The notes below the pieces were generated by a model. That model was not told the origin of the DNA. It was given only the letters and a program-made list of their open reading frames with translations, and did no database searches. DNA of 6,251 nucleotides from Streptomyces katrae (GTDB lineage: Bacteria; Actinomycetota; Actinomycetes; Streptomycetales; Streptomycetaceae), in contig NZ_JZWV01001166.1 in NCBI RefSeq assembly GCF_000966975.1, positions 496 to 6,746 on the forward strand. Reading direction: 5' to 3'. Shown piece after piece: positions 3,441 through 6,251 of this stretch; position 1 is the first letter of the stretch; the number at the start of each line of letters is the position of its first letter. The position numbers were made by a program, and so were the translations under genes.

Positions 3441-6251
3441 CCATCCGTGAACTTTGTCGACGTCCCCGAGCGTTGCTCCCTGGGTAAGGTCCGGGCAACC
3501 GGCCAGCCCCATGGGGTCGACCCACGTGTGAGGGTTGGGTACATAGGCCGCCGGGTTGGGCGCCGGGGCGAGGCCCAGGGGGTCACGGCTGAGGTAGCGC
3601 GCGGTTTCGGGATCGTAGTGGCGGAAGTAGTTGTAGTGGAGGCCAGCTTCCGCGTCGAAGTACTGCCCCGGAAAGCGGAGTGGGGTGTAGGCCGTACTGG
3701 TGGATCCCCAGGTGGTAGTGCCCCACAAGGTACTGCGAGTACGCCAAGCCAGTGTTCCGGATTCGTCGAGCAGTTCCGTGGGGGCGCCCACCAGGTCGGT
3801 GATGATGGCAAAGAAACGAGCGTCGATTACCTCTTGAGGCGTTCCTCGGTCCATGAGGCGTTCGCTTTGAGCCAGCGGCTGTAGACCCTTGTGGTCCCAG
3901 GTGAGGACTACCGAATGGGACAGGTCCGGTGACTCCCTTATCTCTTCGCACAGGGTGGTGTCGTCCCAGGTGAACGTGACCTGTTCGAGCACCGTCATGC
4001 CGTCGGCAGCGAGGCGCTGCTTAGAAATGCGGCGACCAAGGGCGTCGTACGCGTAGCGCCATACGGCACCGTCAGGGGCGGTCATCGAACGCAATCGGTC
4101 TTCGGCGTCCCAGTCATAGCGCCAGATGTCCGGCTTGCGGGACAGGCGAGTTCTCCGGCGCTGGATGACACGGCCCAATGCGTCGTGCTCGTAGTGCACC
4201 CTGCCCGCGCGAGTGATCGTCGTACCGGTGTATTCGCGGGGGCCAGCGGCCTCCTGGCCTGGGTGGGCCGCCGGCCAAGACGCAGCCGTCTGGTTCCCTG
4301 CCTCGTCGTAGCTGTACTGCTCAGTCCACCCCTCCGCCCGGACGGCAGTCACCCGGCCAGCTGCGTCCAGTTCAAAGGTCTTCGGACCCAACAGCTGGTC
4401 ATCAAGCCGGATCAGGTTGCCGTCTGCTCGGTACGTGTAGTCGCGACGCTGGATGTTGTGGCCCGCGCTGGTGACGTCTTGAGTGGTAAGGCGCCCCCTG
4501 CGGTCGTACTGGAACGCCAGTCTGACGGCGTCGCCGATCCGTCGGGAGGTCTCCTGGCCGACCGCGTCGTAATCGAAGGTGATGGTGCGCCCGGACGTGG
4601 TCAGGGAGGTGCGGCAGCCGACAGCGTCGTAGGTCCAGGTGCTTCCCGCGCCCGTCGGGGTCGTACGACCAGTGCGGCGGCCGAGCTCATCGTACGCGTA
4701 CGCCGTCGTCCGGCCATTGACGGTCTCGAACTGAAGGCGGCCGTACCGGTCGCGCAGACGCGTGACCGTGGCATCGGCGTTAACCGCTTCCGCAAGTTGA
4801 TCGCCCGTGTCGTACTCGAACGTAGTCACAGCGCCCGCAGCGTCCTTGCGGACGACACGGTCCATCTCGTCCCGCTCATAGCGGATGGTCTGGCCGAGCG
4901 CGTCCGTCCGGGAAACGAGCCGCCCTGCCGCATCCCGCACGTACGTCAGCGTCCGGCCATCAAAGTCGGTCTCAGATGTGACCCGCCCAACCGGGTCGTA
5001 CACGTAATTCCATGTCATGCCCTGGGGGTTGGTGACTTCGGTGAGGCGTAGCTCTACGTCGTAGCGAAACTCGTAGCGGACACCATCCGGACCCGTGCGG
5101 GCGGTCACCCGGTCGAAGTCCGTGTACTCGAAGGTCGTGACGCCACCTAGGGCATCAAGGTGGGCAATACAGTTACCCTCGCCGTCATACGTCCAGGACT
5201 GCTCGTTGCCGTCGGCCTCGACCCGGCGGGTGAGCTCGCCCTCGACCGACCACTCCAGGTGAGTGACACCGCCAAGCGGGTCGCAGATCGACACGGGTCG
5301 GCCGAAGGCGTCACGCTCGAAGCGCGTGGTCGCCCCCAGCGGATCGGTGACAGCCAGGGGGAGTCCGGCCTTGTCGGACATGACTGTCGAGGTGTGCCCG
5401 AGCGTATCGGTGACGGAGGTAACGATGCCAGCCCCGTCGTAGGCGAAATGAGTCGTTGCCCCAGACGGCTCCGCTATGGATAGCCGGTTGCCGCGTACGT
5501 CGAAGCTCTGACGCGTGATGTTCCCGTCAGTGCCAACGATGCGTATCGGGAGTCCGAGCTCGTTGTACTGGGCTCGTGCCTGCCGTCCGTCCGGCCGCTC
5601 CACCACCGTCGTACGGCCGTGCTCGTCATAGGTGAAACGGCTGACGTGGCCCAGCGGACCAGTCCGTGACAGCAGCCGGTTGTAGCGGTCGTACTCGAAA
5701 CGGGTGACCGCACCCATTGCGTCGATCTCGGCGACCACCTGCGACCGGTCGTTAATCAAGTGTCGCTCAATGTGCCCCAGGCCGCTGGTGACGGTGGTTT
5801 CGCGGAGCCCGGTTGCAGGATCGATGCCGTCCCACGTGAAGGTGGATTCGAGGTGCCCGTTCGCGCCTGCCTGGTAGACGCAGCGGTCCTGGTCGTCGTA
5901 GACGTAGTCGAACCGGCTTCCGTTGGTGTCGGTCCACGAGATGATGCGGCCGTGTTCGTCGCAGTCGAAGCTCAGGGGGCGGCCTGAGGAGTTGATAACC
6001 GAGGTGAGATGGCCGTCGGTGTAGCCGTACCGCAGGATCTCCTGATCAGATCCGTCCTCCGCGGCTCCCGCGAGGTGCAGGGCCGTTACGCGTCCCTTGC
6101 TCGTGGTGAGCTTCAGGTGGTAGCCGCCATGGTGGACGATCGCTGTCGGTGCACCCGACTCGTCGTGCTCGAAGCTGATCCAGCGGCCGTTGCGGTCGTC
6201 AATCTGGGCCAGGAGCGCGGTCTCGTCCGTGTGATCGGTGAAGTGCCAGAC
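3111..6251 (-). CDS. RHS/YD-repeat polymorphic toxin with C-terminal barnase-like RNase (5' end outside window)
   Basis: The frame stays open from the window edge to TGA at 3111-3113, giving the last 1046 residues of a larger protein. Residues 1 to about 750 are YD repeats of roughly 20 residues (FEYDRYNRLLSRTGPLGH, YAYDELGRRTGRTTP and about 25 more), which in this superfamily build a hollow beta shell around the toxin. Residues 858-889 hold the RHS core signature (LRFPGQYFDAEAGLHYNYFRHYDP with RYLSRDPLGL). Then comes the DP...NP....DPMGL cleavage-type motif (890-916), after which the tip is normally cut free. Residues about 938-1046 are a ribonuclease N1/barnase-type domain. The secretion route and N-terminus are not visible; contact-dependent or extracellular delivery is inferred from the family. 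TTG 5759, the first possible start inside much of this frame, is internal, because YD-repeat coding continues upstream of it. A barstar gene follows with a 4-nt overlap. Confidence 0.92.
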   Translation of the reverse strand, partial: VWHFTDHTDETALLAQIDDRNGRWISFEHDESGAPTAIVHHGGYHLKLTTSKGRVTALHLAGAAEDGSDQEILRYGYTDGHLTSVINSSGRPLSFDCDEHGRIISWTDTNGSRFDYVYDDQDRCVYQAGANGHLESTFTWDGIDPATGLRETTVTSGLGHIERHLINDRSQVVAEIDAMGAVTRFEYDRYNRLLSRTGPLGHVSRFTYDEHGRTTVVERPDGRQARAQYNELGLPIRIVGTDGNITRQSFDVRGNRLSIAEPSGATTHFAYDGAGIVTSVTDTLGHTSTVMSDKAGLPLAVTDPLGATTRFERDAFGRPVSICDPLGGVTHLEWSVEGELTRRVEADGNEQSWTYDGEGNCIAHLDALGGVTTFEYTDFDRVTARTGPDGVRYEFRYDVELRLTEVTNPQGMTWNYVYDPVGRVTSETDFDGRTLTYVRDAAGRLVSRTDALGQTIRYERDEMDRVVRKDAAGAVTTFEYDTGDQLAEAVNADATVTRLRDRYGRLQFETVNGRTTAYAYDELGRRTGRTTPTGAGSTWTYDAVGCRTSLTTSGRTITFDYDAVGQETSRRIGDAVRLAFQYDRRGRLTTQDVTSAGHNIQRRDYTYRADGNLIRLDDQLLGPKTFELDAAGRVTAVRAEGWTEQYSYDEAGNQTAASWPAAHPGQEAAGPREYTGTTITRAGRVHYEHDALGRVIQRRRTRLSRKPDIWRYDWDAEDRLRSMTAPDGAVWRYAYDALGRRISKQRLAADGMTVLEQVTFTWDDTTLCEEIRESPDLSHSVVLTWDHKGLQPLAQSERLMDRGTPQEVIDARFFAIITDLVGAPTELLDESGTLAWRTRSTLWGTTTWGSTSTAYTPLRFPGQYFDAEAGLHYNYFRHYDPETARYLSRDPLGLAPAPNPAAYVPNPHTWVDPMGLAGCPDLTQGATLGDVDKVHGWVPDSIPKESMEVLRDMEKYNFGWWGGPGFYGPKWWTETFENSGKNGGYQLPTHEPSGKPITYQEYGSYPSPDNPKPGGERWVFGSDKSAYYTPTHYQTYIVGRSPSWVE
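3500..3583 (-). other. RHS C-terminal cleavage-type motif
   Basis: Encodes residues 890-917, DPLGLAPAPN then PAAYVPNPHTW then VDPMGLA. The spacing DPxG, NP, DPxGL is the conserved end of RHS shells where the family's autoproteolysis releases the toxin tip. The variable region begins right after it with GCPDL. Cleavage itself is not shown by the sequence. Confidence 0.7.
4010..6251 (-). repeat. Array of YD (RHS) protein repeats
   Basis: The minus strand encodes a succession of degenerate units of about 18-22 residues with the pattern [FY]xYDxxGRxxxxxxxxG, for example FTYDEHGRTTVVERPDGR, YVYDPVGRVTSETDFDGR and YVRDAAGRLVSRTDALGQ. At DNA level this gives recurring gtcgta or cgtcgtag blocks on the plus strand at about 60-66 nt spacing. 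The array continues past the right edge. Confidence 0.85.

Noticed and set aside
3035..3811. A minus-strand frame of 258 codons overlapping the toxin tip
   Set aside because: Out of frame with the RHS gene; low-complexity Ser/Thr/Arg/Pro product with no family motif.
4185..5051. A 288-codon plus-strand open frame opposite the RHS core
   Set aside because: It is antisense to unmistakable YD repeats and shows no recognisable domain.
5757..5759. TTG as the start of the RHS gene
   Set aside because: The frame remains open to the window edge and the 164 upstream codons also encode YD-type repeats, so this is an internal Leu codon.
1..6251. tRNA genes, CRISPR arrays or attachment-site repeats
   Set aside because: None seen on reading both strands; no integrase att site could be identified beside the recombinase remnant.

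Overview
The base composition (about 70% GC in a hand-counted permease sample, 65% in the RHS core), the GTG start codons and the protein types suggest a chromosomal accessory region of Streptomyces or a close actinomycete. There are three blocks. Nearly all intact coding sequence is on the minus strand.

Block 1 (1-1406, minus) is a two-gene metal-related membrane operon. It holds a UPF0718/ArsP-type permease with GCEC and CSEAD motifs, followed by the N-terminal part of its usual partner, a TIGR03943-type membrane protein. The two genes overlap by four bases. The partner carries a nine-fold His-Gly repeat encoded by a 6-bp tandem repeat. It runs off the left edge.

Block 2 (about 1407-2568) is debris. 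A short non-coding stretch is followed by the C-terminal tail of an unidentified minus-strand protein (1578-1715). This abuts, back to back, a decayed plus-strand tyrosine recombinase (about 1713-2560) with several frameshifts and an internal deletion over the first catalytic arginine. It looks like the scar of an integrated element.

Block 3 (2582-6251, minus) is a polymorphic toxin-immunity module. A very large RHS/YD-repeat protein enters from the right edge (its N-terminus is outside the window). It ends in an RHS cleavage-type motif and then a barnase-like ribonuclease domain with recognisable Glu, Arg and His active-site positions. Its stop codon overlaps the start of a barstar-family immunity gene, which is followed by a hairpin-plus-T-run terminator. 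The toxin tip and immunity gene look poorer in GC than the RHS core, as expected for exchangeable tips. The likely logic is that the RHS shell carries an RNase to competitors, while co-translated barstar protects the producer and its kin.
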